Below, piece by piece: positions 10,570-21,184 of a stretch of 64,000 nucleotides of DNA. Position numbers and translations under genes: made by a program. Under the pieces are notes generated by a model, which saw only the letters and a list, made by a program, of their open reading frames with translations, did no database searches and was not told where the DNA came from. Position 1 is the stretch's first letter. Each line of letters starts with the position of its first letter. This DNA comes from Scilla litardierei (taxonomy: Eukaryota; Streptophyta; Magnoliopsida; Asparagales; Asparagaceae), in the NCBI GenBank assembly GCA_030789695.1, contig CM061142.1:276327043-276391042 (forward strand), read 5' to 3'.

Positions 10570-11936
10570 TGTTGTGCCTATATTTTCCCTGTTTTACCAT
10601 GCATTTCCATGTCGTTTCGATCGTCTGAATCCATAGTTTCATATTATATCATGCTTTTCTCGATATTCTTGATCCTTTCGATGTTTAATGTGTATTCAGG
10701 GAATTCGATGCGATTTGCAGCGATATGGGGTTCTGGGCACAACGTCGACGCCAAAGCTCGCTTTGCCTTGCCACGACGACCCAAGGAGGCCAAAGAAGCA
10801 AGGGAGAGGAGTAGGAGAAGAGAGGAGAAGAGAAGAAGAGAAGAGAAGAGAAGAGAAGAGAAGGAGTTTCCATATCGCTCGACCGAGCGCATGATGCGCT
10901 CGGCCGAGCTGTGATACGCCAAGGATGCCTCTTCGGGGTGCTCGGCCAAGCGACCAGCCCGATCGCCTGAGCTAGCTATCAGGAGAGCCCATCAAATGAA
11001 GACTTGGGGATATGGAAATTTTGGATTTAATTTGCTTGGCCGAGCGACATGGCGCTCAGGCGAGTGACTCAACTCGCTCGCCCGAGCGACCCCCTCCCGA
11101 GCGCCAAGCGGAGCAGTACACAAGACACCGATCAACCAAGCGACTACTGTGCTTGGATGAGCGGTATGTCAGCAGACTCCATTTTGACATAAGTTAATGG
11201 GTTTTGGGTTGATTTTCTTGTAAAACCCGAACCCAAACTATTTTGAATAAACAGTGAACGTTTTTTAGAGTAGGTTAAGCAGTTTTTCCTGTAGCAAAAA
11301 CCCTTAGAGCTATTTTGGGAGCTCTCATTTAGTAATGTATTTTGCAATCTATTTCTTGTGGTTGGATTTTGTTGATTTCTTGAATATTGCTCTCATTTCT
11401 CTTGCTCTCCCTATTGAAATCAATTTCATGCAATTTGACCAGTTGGATATGTCTAACTCTATTGCTATTGTTTTTAGAGCTTTTTCCATGTTAGAGTAGT
11501 GGGTTTCTAGGGCCTAGGGATCGGATGTTAGGTTAGACCCCCGTTGTATCAATCTAGGGTTGCCATATGGTGGTTTGAACAAGGGTTTTGGAGGATTGGC
11601 CTTAGGATTGGAGTATCGTGAAGGCGGCTCCATATCCTAGGGAGAATCACCACGAATTCGATTTTGGCTTAGCGGCCATTTCTAGGGCTCGTGATCATGA
11701 GAGTAACTCGAGAGCTAGGGTGACTGCTAATCCCCAATCCGCTAGTCGGCAACTGCGAGAGCATGCCAATTGGTAGAACCAACCGTATGATAGCATCACA
11801 ACCCGTAGATTATGAGAGTGGATAAGAGTTGTGAGGCGGGACCAAGTGTCAAGCTTAATGCATGCATCCCCATGTGAAGCCGACTGCGAGAGCACAGTTT
11901 CGCGTAGGGGTGTGTTACACGAGTAGGAACAACGAG
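10570..11936 (+). mobile_element. Element B LTR, plus orientation, truncated
   Basis: Begins TGTTGTGCC right after the PPT. It is homologous, in inverted orientation, to 36849-37183 plus 13487-14565. Homology stops at 11936, after a GTAGGAACAACGA segment, where minus-strand gag sequence begins. About 370 bp of the LTR end are therefore missing. A purine tract of GAGAAGA repeats lies at 10815-10862. Confidence 0.75.
10867..11165. repeat. Palindrome array (GCTCGGCCGAGC type) in B LTR, plus copy
   Basis: About ten variants of CGCTCGGCCGAGCG starting 300 bp into the LTR. The inverted partner copy lies at 14279-14560 and continues at 36849-36890 across the insertion of element C. Confidence 0.8.
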
Positions 11937-12973
11937 GAGGTGTAGTTGGCCTCCTCTGTTATTGTTGGAGGTGCTTGGTAAGAGTAGGTCCCGCCATTGG
12001 GTCCCTGATCTGTGCATCTCTCGTATGTGGCATATGTGTTGGGGGTGAGCTGGGTCTAGCGTCGAGTTGGTTCTCCAGTCTGGCCATCTGTAGTGTGAGG
12101 GATTCAGGACAGCCATCAAATATAGCCGCCTCACTGACTTCGTAACGGCTTCCTCCTGGGACCTTGGCAATAGTTGGGGTGGACCTGTCGTCCTCCAATG
12201 TTGGTTGTTGACTGCCATGACCTCTGGGATCTTCATGGCTTCAGCTGGCTCTTTCCCTGTTATGGCCCCATTAGCTGTAGCATCAACGATCATCCTTGTG
12301 TCCGAACACATTCCATTATAGAAAGATAAGACCATGTCCCACATAGCGATGCGATGGTTTGGACACTGATGCTGGAGATCCTTGTATCGTTCACAGGCCT
12401 CATACAAAGACTCATGCCCCCTTGCTTGAAATTCGTGATTTGGTTCCGAAGACGCAACATCTTCGAAGGGGGAAGTACTTGATGATGAAGGCCTCTGCCA
12501 GTTGCTCCCAATGTCGTGAAGGTGCCAGGCGCTTGGGACATCAACCAGTAATGGGCTTTATCCTTCAAGGTGAAGGGGAAGAGCCGCAACCTGATCGCAT
12601 CATTGCTGACCCCTTGCATTTGGAACATGGAGCACTTGGCTAAGAACACCTCCACGTGGTGACTAGGGTTCTCATGTGAGAGACCGTGGAAGTAGTCCTG
12701 TTGCACCAGCAGGATGAGCCCTATCTTCAGCTCAAAGTTTCCCTCTCAAATCGACGGTACTGTCACGCAGGAAACCAAGGCGGTGTCGGGTCTCATGAAA
12801 TCTCCGATCAATTCTGGTAGAACGAGAGGTTGCGGTCCTATGGGAATCTCGACCATCGCTATTCTTCTCCTTCTTTCTGCTGCGAGTCTCCTTGCGATGG
12901 CCTCTATCTCAGGATCCAAGGGTATAAGGTTTTCTCCTCCCTGAGAACGTATCTGCATGCAAAATAGAGGCAC
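11937..12973 (-). pseudogene. Athila-like gag pseudogene of element B
   Basis: Read on the minus strand from about 12955, the frame opens with a PLDPEIEAIARRLAAERRRR block like the Athila gag N-terminus. After an in-frame stop near 12746 it continues in the same frame with the capsid-like block QDYFHGLSHENPSHHVEVFL and GVSNDAIRLRLFPFTLKDKA (retrotransposon gag family). A frameshift near 12540 follows. Further gag sequence (YKDLQHQCPNHRI) is read in another frame, 12407-11940, and ends at the junction with the truncated plus-strand LTR. Gag normally forms the virus-like particle. This copy lacks its C-terminus, protease and everything beyond, and is certainly dead. It lies just downstream of a tRNA-Asp primer site, as in intact Athila elements. 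Confidence 0.75.
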
Positions 12974-13139
12974 TCAAGAAAATCGTGGAACTCGTTAGCA
13001 AAAAAGAGAAAAGAGTGTAATAAGAGAATAATAAAAAGAAAAGGAAAAATAGAAAAATAAAAATAAAAAAGAAGTGGTGGGGTGTTAAGTGTGGATGAAA
13101 CCAACACTCTCCAACCAAAAGCTAAAGCAAACCGTTGCA

Positions 13140-13157
13140 TCCCCGGCAACGTCGCCA
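13140..13157 (-). promoter_or_regulatory. Primer binding site of element B (tRNA-Asp type)
   Basis: Minus strand reads TGGCGACGTTGCCGGGGA, one mismatch from the tRNA-Asp complement seen perfectly in element E at 54263-54280. It lies 6 bases from the LTR end at 13164. Confidence 0.8.
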
Positions 13158-14199
13158 AAAACTTGTTTAGTCCTCGGGTTTGCATCACGGGGGCACAAAT
13201 CACCGCAAGTGTACAGTGTGCTATAGTATAGAAAGATTGTCGATCTCAGGGAGGCGATGTTTTAACGCTTAGCTTTATATGGAAGGAGGAGAGTATGTGG
13301 TATGGGTTGTCACGATTGATTGATTGGTTGATTGTGGAAGTCGAGAGTTAACTAAGAATTTAAATGTCTAATGCCTTCGATATTCTCCGCTAGGCCCTTC
13401 GGTCATGGATGCTAGGTTAAATGGCCCTACGTCGGACGATGGGTTAGGGTAGGAGTGTCACATTCATAGATGAGAACGCGTATTTAACTTTCGTTGTTCC
13501 TACTCGTCTAACGCACCCCTACGCGAAACTATGCTCTTGCAGTCGGCTTCACATGGGGATGCATGCATTAAGCTTGACACTTGGTCCTGACTCAGAACTC
13601 CGAATCCACTCTCGTGATCTACGGGTTGCGACGCTATCATACGGTCGGTTCTACCAATTGGCATGCTCTCGTAGTCGCCGACTAGCGGATTGGGGATTAG
13701 CGGTCACCCCTAGCTCTCGAGTCACTCTCGTGATCACGAGCCCTAGAAAAGGCCGCTAAGCCTAAATCGAATTCGTGGTGATTCTCCCTAGGATATGGAG
13801 CCGCCTTCGCGATACTCCGATCCTAAGGCCAATCCCCCAAAACCCTTGTTCAAACCACCATATGGCAACCCTATATTTATCTAACGGGGGTCTAACCTAA
13901 CATCCAATTCCTACGATCCTAGGGATCGTCCCTAGGCCATAGAAACCCACTACTCTAACATGGTAAAAGCTCTAAAAACAATAGCAATAGAGTCAGACAT
14001 ATCCAACCAGTGAACTTGCATGAAATCGATTTCAATAGGGAGAGTAAGAGAAATGAGAGCAATAGTCAAGAAATAAACAAAATCCAATAACAAATAAAGA
14101 AATAGATTGCAAAAGAAATTACCAAATGAGAGCTCCCAAATTAGATCTAAGGGTGTTTGTTACAGGAAAAACTGCTTAAACTACTCTAAAAACGTTTAC

Positions 14200-14207
14200 T
14201 ATTTATA
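14200..14207 (-). promoter_or_regulatory. TATA box of B LTR
   Basis: TATAAATA on the minus strand, about 70 bp downstream in element sense of the palindrome array. The corresponding site in the plus copy near 11245 is mutated. Confidence 0.5.
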
Positions 14208-14278
14208 CAAAACAGTTTGGGTTTGTGTTTTACAAGAAAATCAATCCAAACCCCATTAACTTAAGTCAAAATGGAGTC

Positions 14279-14560
14279 TGCCGATATACTGCTCGGCCGA
14301 GCACAGTAGTCGCTTGGCCGATCGGTGCCTTGTGTACCACTTCGATGGGCACTAGGGAAGGGGCCGCTCGGGCGAGCGAGTTGAGTCGCTCGCCTGAGTG
14401 CCATATCGCTCGGTCGAGCAAATTAAATCCAAAATTTCCAGATCCCCAAGTCTTCATTTGATGGGCTCTCCTGACGGCTAGCTCGGGTGAGCGGGCTGGT
14501 TGCTCGACCGAGCGAGCTTGTCGCTTGGCCAAGCACCATAAAGACGCATCCTTGGCGTAT
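14279..14560. repeat. Palindrome array (GCTCGGCCGAGC type) in B LTR, minus copy
   Basis: Multiple variants of GCTCGGCCGAGC, inverted relative to 10867-11165. The array is broken by element C and continues at 36849-36890. Confidence 0.8.
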
Positions 14561-14565
14561 CACAG
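14561..14565. other. Target site duplication of element C, left copy
   Basis: CACAG directly before TGTAACGACT. The right copy at 36844-36848 is CATAG, a single C to T change. The uninterrupted site is visible in the plus B LTR near 10905-10915. Confidence 0.75.
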
Positions 14566-14833
14566 TGTAACGACTGCTTTTCATGTATCTGGATTTATTA
14601 TAATATAATATATGTTTTGGTGGATTTTCTCCTCATGTGTGGTTTTCGTCTCCGTAGCTTTCATTTTCGATCGATTCGTCGTATTTTCTCGTTTCTTCCT
14701 TAGGATAGTCGATTTCGAAGTATGTCATTCGTGACGGACTTCATAACGGTCGTATCTTACTATTAGATCAAGCCTAGGAGTCTTAGGAATCGATCCCGGG
14801 GCCCCGCGCTCCGTATCGGAACTTTTTGTGCTC

Positions 14834-15256
14834 ATTAGCCGGTATAAGAAGGGGCACCGACCGACTAGATGACGATCCAGTCGATCGGTAATCCTTCTTG
14901 GACCGACTAGTTGGCTTTCTAAATTTCTCAGGAGTTACTGTTTATCGTTAGTCGGTCTAAGAACGTTGGTTGACCGACTAGGTTGCAAACTAGTCGGTCG
15001 GTAATGCTTCTTTAACCGACTAACACATCATCTAATTTTGACACTAGTTACTGTTTACTCTTAGTCGGTCTAAGAACGTTCATCGACTGACTAGATGCTA
15101 AACTAGTCGGTCAGTATTTGTTCATGGACCGACTAACTCTAAATCCTATTTTCGTTCAGAAGTTACTGTTTGCACTTAGTCGGTCTGCGTTGGTCGACCG
15201 ACCGACTAGTTGCCAAACTAGTCGGTCAGGGGTTGCTCTTTGACCGACTAATCTGT
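14834..15256. repeat. Four-unit ACTAGTCGGTC palindrome array in C 5' LTR
   Basis: Units start near 14834, 14934, 15046 and 15162. Each holds four half-sites of ACTAGTCGGTC or its complement, arranged so that inner sites form an inverted repeat around a 6-8 base spacer. A conserved GTTACTGTTTA precedes units 2-4. The array ends 40 bp before the TATA box. The same unit occurs in element D LTRs in the same transcriptional sense. Confidence 0.9.
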
Positions 15257-15294
15257 GTTAAAACCCTAATTTCTGGGCAGCCGCCAACCCATCC

Positions 15295-15302
15295 TATTTA
15301 TA
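15295..15302 (+). promoter_or_regulatory. TATA box of C 5' LTR
   Basis: TATTTATA followed by a C-rich and pyrimidine-rich leader with AAACCCTAA motifs; same in the 3' LTR at 35173-35180. Confidence 0.6.
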
Positions 15303-16533
15303 CCCCTCCCAAACGATTTCATCTTCCTCCACTCGACCCAAAACCCTAAAATCGCCCCCATTGAGCACCCATCTTCCTCCAAGCTTCATTTCTTCATCCC
15401 AAGCCCTAGATTCATCATCCAAACCATCCATTCACTCTATCTACCTCTCATCTTCCCCAAATCTCCATCAAATCCCCAAAATCCCCCAAAACCCTAACTC
15501 TCCAAACTTCTCCATTTGTTTCCAGATCTGGTCCTAGGGTTCTCCGGAGTGTTTCTTCCGCCTCCTCTCGGTAAGAAATCGATTCCTTGGTGTTTTTATA
15601 ACCTAGTTGTATTTTTATGAAACCCTAATAAATTTCATGTTGTTTGATGTTTGTTTCCCCCATAACAGCGATTTCCCCGTAGATTAGCATCCGTGAGACG
15701 AAGTGGTCGTCATCCCCGGTGCTAGGCAAGTGAAACTTGCCACTTAGGGTTTAGGCCATGTTTTAGGCCATTTGCTTGTTGTAGGCGTAAAAGAGGCTAG
15801 GCGACGAAATGATACTCGCCTAGGCGCAAATTGGGGAACTAGCTTGACAACGAAGCTAGTTCCGACATATATCATGTTGCACAATTACCATGTCATGTTT
15901 ACTTTCCTTTAACGGTATGCGAATTAAATTGTCATGTCATTGCATTCTTTAAGTGTTGTTGTGATTGTGTAGCTTCGCTACAATATTTGTGTTCCTGGCT
16001 CGTGTTTCAGAAGCGAGCCCTGTTGTTGGAAACCCCAACGCTCGACATTGAATTGTGAACTAAGAAACAAGCTCCCGTGCGGGGCAACCATGGCTCACTT
16101 GCTGGGCTCATGTGCAGGGACACTGGCTTGTTTACGTGTGGGATGGGGTAAGGGTTAATCGGCCAGTCAACTGGGGGTCTGCCTGATCAGCAACTGTAGT
16201 TGTAAGACATAAACTCTGGGGTGGGGTAGTGTTTAGTGCCGATCGGTGTGAATGATGTACCATTCAGCTGAAGGGCGTAAACATCTACAAAACAACGTGA
16301 AACGTGAATAGTGAATTGATTGAGATTGATAGTAGCTTGGCTACTCTTGTCTTGTCCCGATAATTGTTCTCTTGTACAAATTGTCTTGCCATGTCTTAAA
16401 TTGTGCACTCATGTTATAACTGCCATGTCATGCATACTATAACTGCTAGGTTACTAGTTGCCTTACTTTCAGTTTCCTTGCCCAAGTCTTTTAGACTTGC
16501 TGACATGTGCCCCTTTACTCTTTTGGGTGACAC

Positions 16534-16641
16534 ATGTTAGATCCTGAGCCTGAGTACCTTTTTGAGGACGAGGTGTTTGCTGACGCCGAGCCCGAGCTTG
16601 TGTTTGACGGGGAGTACGTGGACACTGGGGACCAGTCCTAG
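16534..16641 (+). CDS. Small acidic ORF (35 aa) in C 5' LTR
   Basis: ATG at 16534, TAG at 16639-16641. The peptide starts MLDPEPEYLFEDEVFADAEP and is strongly acidic. The 3' LTR copy (36393-36500) keeps the frame with one residue changed. It lies downstream of the TATA box, so it is inside the element transcript leader and could act as an upstream ORF. I recognise no family. Conservation over only about 1.6% divergence is weak evidence for function. Confidence 0.4.
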   Translation: MLDPEPEYLFEDEVFADAEPELVFDGEYVDTGDQS

Positions 16642-16992
16642 TGTCTTCGTTGTGTTTTACTTTTGTTAGACAGTTGTTTTGTTATCGGTGCGTAGCACCT
16701 ATACTTTATTATGTCGTTGCTTTTGTTGGCCTTGTTCTGGGCCTTGAGACTCTTTCTTTTAGCCTGGTGGCTTTTCTGGATGTTGGACTTATTTTCTTGT
16801 TGGACAATGTATGAGATGTGAGATTTTATTCCAGTCTCTCCTTGTGTTATTATTATTATTCCGTTGTGGTCACAGGGACCTGCTTACGTTTTATTGACGC
16901 TTATCGGGTTTGGGGCTTCACAGCCCAACTCTCGTGCGGACCTTTTCACGTCTCGCCTCCATTTTAGGGAAGCGGGTCGTGACAGGTTTTGT

Positions 16993-17005
16993 TGGTGGCC
17001 CATGC
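16993..17005 (+). promoter_or_regulatory. Possible primer binding site of element C
   Basis: TGGTGGCCCATGC begins with TGG as required to pair with a tRNA CCA end and lies 8 bases inside the LTR. It is not the tRNA-iMet site usual for this clade, and I cannot name the tRNA. Confidence 0.3.
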
Positions 17006-17127
17006 AGGTCCTTCTGTAACTGCGATTTTTGGAATAGCGATAATAATATTAGAATGTCCAATAAACTAAGTTCGACGTCTGAGTCATAAGCTATGAGTCT
17101 AATCTGATTTGTTTTCCGTGTCACTAG

Positions 17128-18259
17128 ATGGCAGGAAGACGTTTCACCCATGGTGGGGGTAGTGGCGCGATCCCTCATGATGAGGAGCCTGAGCGGGAAC
17201 CCACCAACAGTGAGATGATGCGGATGATGTTGCAGATGATGCAAGTGCAGCAGGGCGTGCTTCTGCAAGTCCAGAATGCTCCACTTGCTCGAGCTGCCCG
17301 GGCTCTTTCGGATGCCCCTCGCTCTGAGCCAGGAGCGAAGCAATTTCGGGAGCTGGGTCCTACGTATTTTGATGGGTCTGAGGGTCCTCTGGCTGCCGAT
17401 GAGTGGATTCGGAACATCGAGGACAATCTGAAGATGGCCAAGATCACCCCGGCTGGATGGGTTGATTTGGCGAAGAGGCAACTCAAGGATAATGCTCGGA
17501 ATTGGTGGGATGCGGAAGAGAAGTTGTTGGTGGAGCCGATAGCTTGGGCTGCCTTCAAGTCCAGATTTGAGGGTGAGTTCTTCCTGAAAGCTGCCAGGGA
17601 GGAGATGCTGCAGCGTTTTATCGATTTGAAGCAAGGGAGCTCGTCGGTGGACCAGTATCACCAAGAGTTCATGAGGCTGAGTCGGTTTGCACCAAAGATG
17701 GGGCAGGACGCTGAGGGGAGGGCTCAGAGGTTCCTGCAGGGACTTGCTTCGGAGCTCCAGAGTTTTGTGACCTCCTCTGATCGGGAATCTTATCAGAAGG
17801 TTCTAGTAGCAGCCAAGAGGCAGGAGCTGCTCGTGAACCAGAGGAGGGGGTCTGTTGTTGGTGCTGGGAAGAGGCCTGTGGAACAGGCGAGAGCTGTGGT
17901 TAGACCTAGATTCAGGCCTAATCAGTCTGCTCAGTTTAAGAGGCCAGGAGGGCCTATTCTGAAGACTTGCCATTTCTGCGGCAAGCCTGGCCAAATCAAG
18001 GATCAGTGTCGGAAGTTTTTGGGCCAGTGTCTGGTTTGTGGTGATGCTTCCCATGTCGCGAAGGATTGTCGGCATGCGGGTCTGCTGCAGAGGGCACCTG
18101 TTGCAGCTCAGCCGTTGCAGCAGCGAGCGTCTGTTCCTGCTGGTCGTGGAGCAGCTCTTGTCCCGCAGGGGCAGGCTTTTCGGCAGGCTGTTCCGCCGAG
18201 GAGGCAGGCTTTTCTGATGACCGCTGCGGAGAGCGAAGCTGTGGATGAGGTTATCGCAG
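17128..18259 (+). CDS. gag: Gag of element C
   Basis: The frame starts with MAGRRFTHGG at 17128, 143 bp after the LTR. A retrotransposon-gag capsid-like region lies at about residues 70-210, with blocks PTYFDGSEGPLAADEWI, NWWDAEEKLL and QRFIDLKQGSSSVDQY. Two zinc knuckles follow at about residues 279-292 and 299-312. The first, CHFCGKPGQIKDQC, has Gln where the CCHC His should be; the second, CLVCGDASHVAKDC, is complete. A Gln/Pro/Ala-rich tail follows. The frame stays open to a TGA at 18298-18300, but the last 13 codons appear to be intron sequence. Coding homology to the next domain resumes only at 18373, in another frame. Gag assembles particles and packages the RNA. The frame is intact. 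Confidence 0.88.
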
Positions 18260-18372
18260 GTAATCCTCAATCTAGCTGTTACTTTCCTAGCTGGTTTTGA
18301 TTGTTAGACTATGTTGTTTGCTTGAACATGGTTGTTTGCTAGACTAGGGTTTGATTGTTAATTGTTTGTTAG
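18260..18372 (+). other. Intron-like segment 1 of element C (113 bp, gag/protease border)
   Basis: Begins GTAATCC after GCAG, ends TTGTTTGTTAG, and is T-rich. Removing it joins gag (phase 1) to the protease frame exactly where the family protein is continuous. The gag TGA at 18298-18300 lies inside it, so unspliced RNA would give Gag only. Splicing is not proven. Confidence 0.6.
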
Positions 18373-19289
18373 GTGTGGTTTTGGTTTGCACATTTCCTGC
18401 ACGGGTCCTCTTTGACTCTGCTGCATCGATGTGCATTATTTCTCGGAGCTTCGTGGAGAGACATTCCTTGTCGACGTCCCCTCTTCCCAAGAGTTGGAAT
18501 ATCGTTACAGGGAATGGCGTGGTCTCGGTGCATCGTGGTTGCAATTCTTGCTCTTTGGTGGTCTGTGGACATGAGCTTTTCGCTGATTTCATTGTCCACG
18601 ACATCATCAACTATGATGCAGTTCTTGGGATGGATTGGCTTGCGAGCTTCTATGCTACGATTGACTGCAGGAGGAAGAAGGTGGTGTTCGAGATTCCCGG
18701 ACATCCAGTATTTGAGTTCAGTCGTGGTAGCAGTTCGCTTGGTCCTGTCAGATTTCGGGCCCGGCCGGTGGAGGCTGTGGCTATGCAGATGGAGCTGGAG
18801 TGGCCAGCTGTGGTGCGTGATTTTGGCGACGTCTTCCCCGAGGAGATGTCTGGTTTGCCACCTGATCGAGCTCTAGAATTTTCTATCGATCTCGTTCCAG
18901 GTGCGCAGCCGATTTCGAAGGCGCCGTATCGTATGGCACCTGCAGAATTGGAAGAGTTGCGGAAGCAGTTGGATGAGCTTTTGCAGAAGGGTTATATTAA
19001 TCCTAGCGTGTCTCCGTGGGGAGCACCGGTGTTGCTGGTGAAGAAGAAGGATGGTTCGCGTCGCATGTGCGTGGACTATCGGGAGTTGAATGCAGTGACC
19101 ATTAAGAATAAATACACGTTGCCTCGCATCGATGATATTTTTGATCAGCTTGGAGGTTCGAGGGTGTTTTCTAAATTGGATTTGAGGAATGGTTACCATC
19201 AGTTGAAGGTGAAGAAGGATGATGTTCCGAAGACAGCGTTCAGGACGAAGTATGGACACTATGAGTTTGTGGTTATGCCTTTCGGTGTA
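18373..19289 (+). CDS. pol: Protease and N-terminal RT of element C (interrupted by D)
   Basis: The frame continues gag after the intron-like segment. The aspartic protease motif at about 18411 reads [10 protein letters not shown] where the family has D-S/T-G, so its activity is doubtful. The region up to about 18770 includes a DAVLGMDWL flap-like block. RT follows, with [20 protein letters not shown], then [14 protein letters not shown] and [12 protein letters not shown] (palm motif with catalytic Asp), ending in the VMPFGVTN block at the D insertion. The remainder resumes at 31925. The inserted stretch, D plus one target copy, is 12630 bp, a multiple of three, and without it the RT frame is unbroken. 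Confidence 0.85.
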
Positions 19290-19294
19290 ACTAA
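19290..19294. other. Target site duplication of element D, left copy
   Basis: ACTAA before the LTR start TGTAATGCCC; identical copy at 31920-31924. Confidence 0.95.
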
Positions 19295-20028
19295 TGTAAT
19301 GCCCTACAAGCTACTGCACAAGTACTAGAGGGGGGGTGAATAGTACTTTAAAATAATAAGGATTATAATTCCAAATTAAAATGCAAACAACTACCAAATC
19401 AATTTGCGGAAGCTTAAATTGAATGACAACACAAAATTAACAACGCTAACAAGAGATGTTACTGGGTTCGGATCCACCCAAGTCTCCCCGACTTGTTCCC
19501 GGTGATCCTACGTCCCAACCACCCGGATCCCCTCCGGATACTTGAGTTAGAAACCCTAACTCAAGATTTCCACTATGAAATACTTGTGAAAAAAACTCCA
19601 CAAGTCAAATCATACAAAATGTATTTTGTGACTCCCACAACCCGGGATCACAACCACACTCTCACAACCGAGAGTGAAACTTACAAATCAAATATGAAAT
19701 GAAATAAAGAAACTTCTTACCGAACAAAATACCTATGCCTTGAGTATTGCTTACGAATTAGGGCAAGGATGATTTTGAGGAAGAAGTGGCACCAAACCCT
19801 AGCTCCAAGATGTAGATCAGCGATGGAGAGCTTTGGGGATGTTGGTGACCTAGAATCAAGCACTTGGCTTGGAAGGCTTCACACTCAATGAATCTCTCTT
19901 TGGAAGTAAGAGTTAGGAGAGATTATTGAATGGAGGGAATGAGCTTTGAATGAGCTTGGATTGATTTCTCTTGAACTCTAAACTTGCATTAATATCAGCC
20001 TTGGCAGCAATGAATGCAGCCCAACAAG

Positions 20029-20036
20029 TATATATA
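20029..20036 (-). promoter_or_regulatory. TATA box of D 3' LTR
   Basis: TATATATA on the minus strand, just downstream in element sense of the palindrome array and of a GA/CT tract near 20042-20060. The matching site in the 5' LTR is 30780-30787. Confidence 0.6.
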
Positions 20037-20101
20037 GGATAGAGGAGAGAGAGAGAGAGAAAAACGTTTCAATTAAAGCTCCAACGGCTCTTTTCTGAAC
20101 C

Positions 20102-20768
20102 CAACTAGTCGGTCAAAGAACAACCACCGACCGACTAGTTCATCAACTAGTCTGTCGGTCAATTAACGTAAACCGACTAATGAGTAAACTGAGAAAAGAT
20201 CAAAGTACAGACTAAGGAACTAGTCGGTCTAAGAAGAGTAGCTGACCGACTAGTTTCACGACTAGTCGGTCGGTTACTCAACGTGGACCGACTAACAGAT
20301 AAAACTGAAGTCTGAGAAGAATTAGACTTAGTCGGTCCAAGAACAAATGTTGACCGACTAATTCACCAACTAGTCGGTCACCAAATGAACATAGACCGAC
20401 TAACGATAAACAGTAAGTATGGTGAAAAATTTGGCATGTACAGTAAACTAAACTAGTCGGTCCAAGAAGGAAAGTTGACCGACTAGTTCATCAACTAGTC
20501 GGTCGAACAATGAACACAGACCGACTAATGATAAACAGTAGCTCAAGCTCAAATGTGCATGTTCAGGGAAAGCTCAACTAGTCGGTCACAGAAGCATCAC
20601 TGACCGACTAGTTCACAAACTAGTCGGTCGGTGAGTCAACTTAGACCGACTAACTGTAAACAGTAAAGAGCTAAGAAAGAACTGACTGAAACTAGTCGGT
20701 CCAAGAAGCTTGGCTGACCGACTAGATCACCATCTAGTCGGTCAGTTCTTCTTCTTGAACCAACTAAC
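20102..20768. repeat. Six-unit ACTAGTCGGTC palindrome array in D 3' LTR
   Basis: Units (plus coordinates) start near 20103, 20218, 20327, 20451, 20576 and 20690. Each has four half-sites: ACTAGTCGGTC, GACCGACTAG, ACTAGTCGGTC and GACCGACTAA, with a final TAAACAGTA. Read in the sense of D this is the same unit as in the C LTR, including the leading TACTGTTTA. Confidence 0.92.
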
Positions 20769-21170
20769 ATGCACAAGAAGTCCCGAATCGAAGCGCGAAG
20801 CTTCGGGAAGAATTGTATGGACTTCTACTAAGATCCTAGAGCTAAGATATGAGCGTTATGAAGAATTAAAACGTAAGACCTACTCAAGGCTTAACATTCT
20901 ACGAAAGAAGCTTAAAGACTATTAAATAAACTTGACGATGCCGTCTTCAATAGCTTCAATCGAATCTTCATGACTTCTAAATAGGTCCATAAGCTTCAAC
21001 GAAGCTTTAGGCATACGATCACGTGCTTTGAGAAGTCTTGAGATGTCGTTATTGATATTCATGTGAATTTGGCGACGATCTCCATAACTGCGCTCACAAA
21101 GTGTTAGTTCATATTATATTTATGTTTGTTCATCATCCAAAACCAAATCCGGGGAGTCCAATATCCAACA

Positions 21171-21184
21171 TTCTCCCCCTTTTT
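21171..21184 (-). promoter_or_regulatory. Polypurine tract of element D
   Basis: Minus strand AAAAAGGGGGAGAA directly before the LTR start TGTTGG, a typical Sirevirus arrangement. Confidence 0.9.

Larger units (their letters stand above)
13164..14565 (-). mobile_element. Element B 5' LTR, first part (minus)
   Basis: Runs from the TG end next to the primer site to the insertion point of element C at 14565. It includes the TATA box (14200-14207) and a palindrome array (14279-14560). Its continuation is 36849-37183. Joined length is about 1737 bp, close to the 1740-bp A LTR. Confidence 0.8.
14566..16984 (+). mobile_element. 5' LTR of element C (2419 bp)
   Basis: TGTAACGACT...GTCGTGACA. Matches 34444-36843 nearly throughout. 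U3 holds a four-unit palindrome array and a TATA box; the downstream part holds a small conserved acidic ORF. Confidence 0.95.
19295..21170 (-). mobile_element. 3' LTR of element D (1876 bp)
   Basis: On the minus strand it starts TGTTGGATATTGGACTCC, next to the PPT, and ends at 19295. Paired with 30046-31919. Confidence 0.95.

Noticed and set aside
16918..17664. Long minus-strand frame opposite C gag
   Set aside because: Shadow of gag on the plus strand; no family pattern.
20102..20768. CRISPR-like repeat array
   Set aside because: Repeats are palindromic half-sites within larger tandem units, with no unique spacers of fixed length and no cas genes; eukaryotic LTR context.
19493..20925. Two small frames of 69 and 71 codons repeated in both D LTRs
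   Set aside because: They run antisense to element D and span untranslated LTR sequence; conservation only reflects LTR identity.
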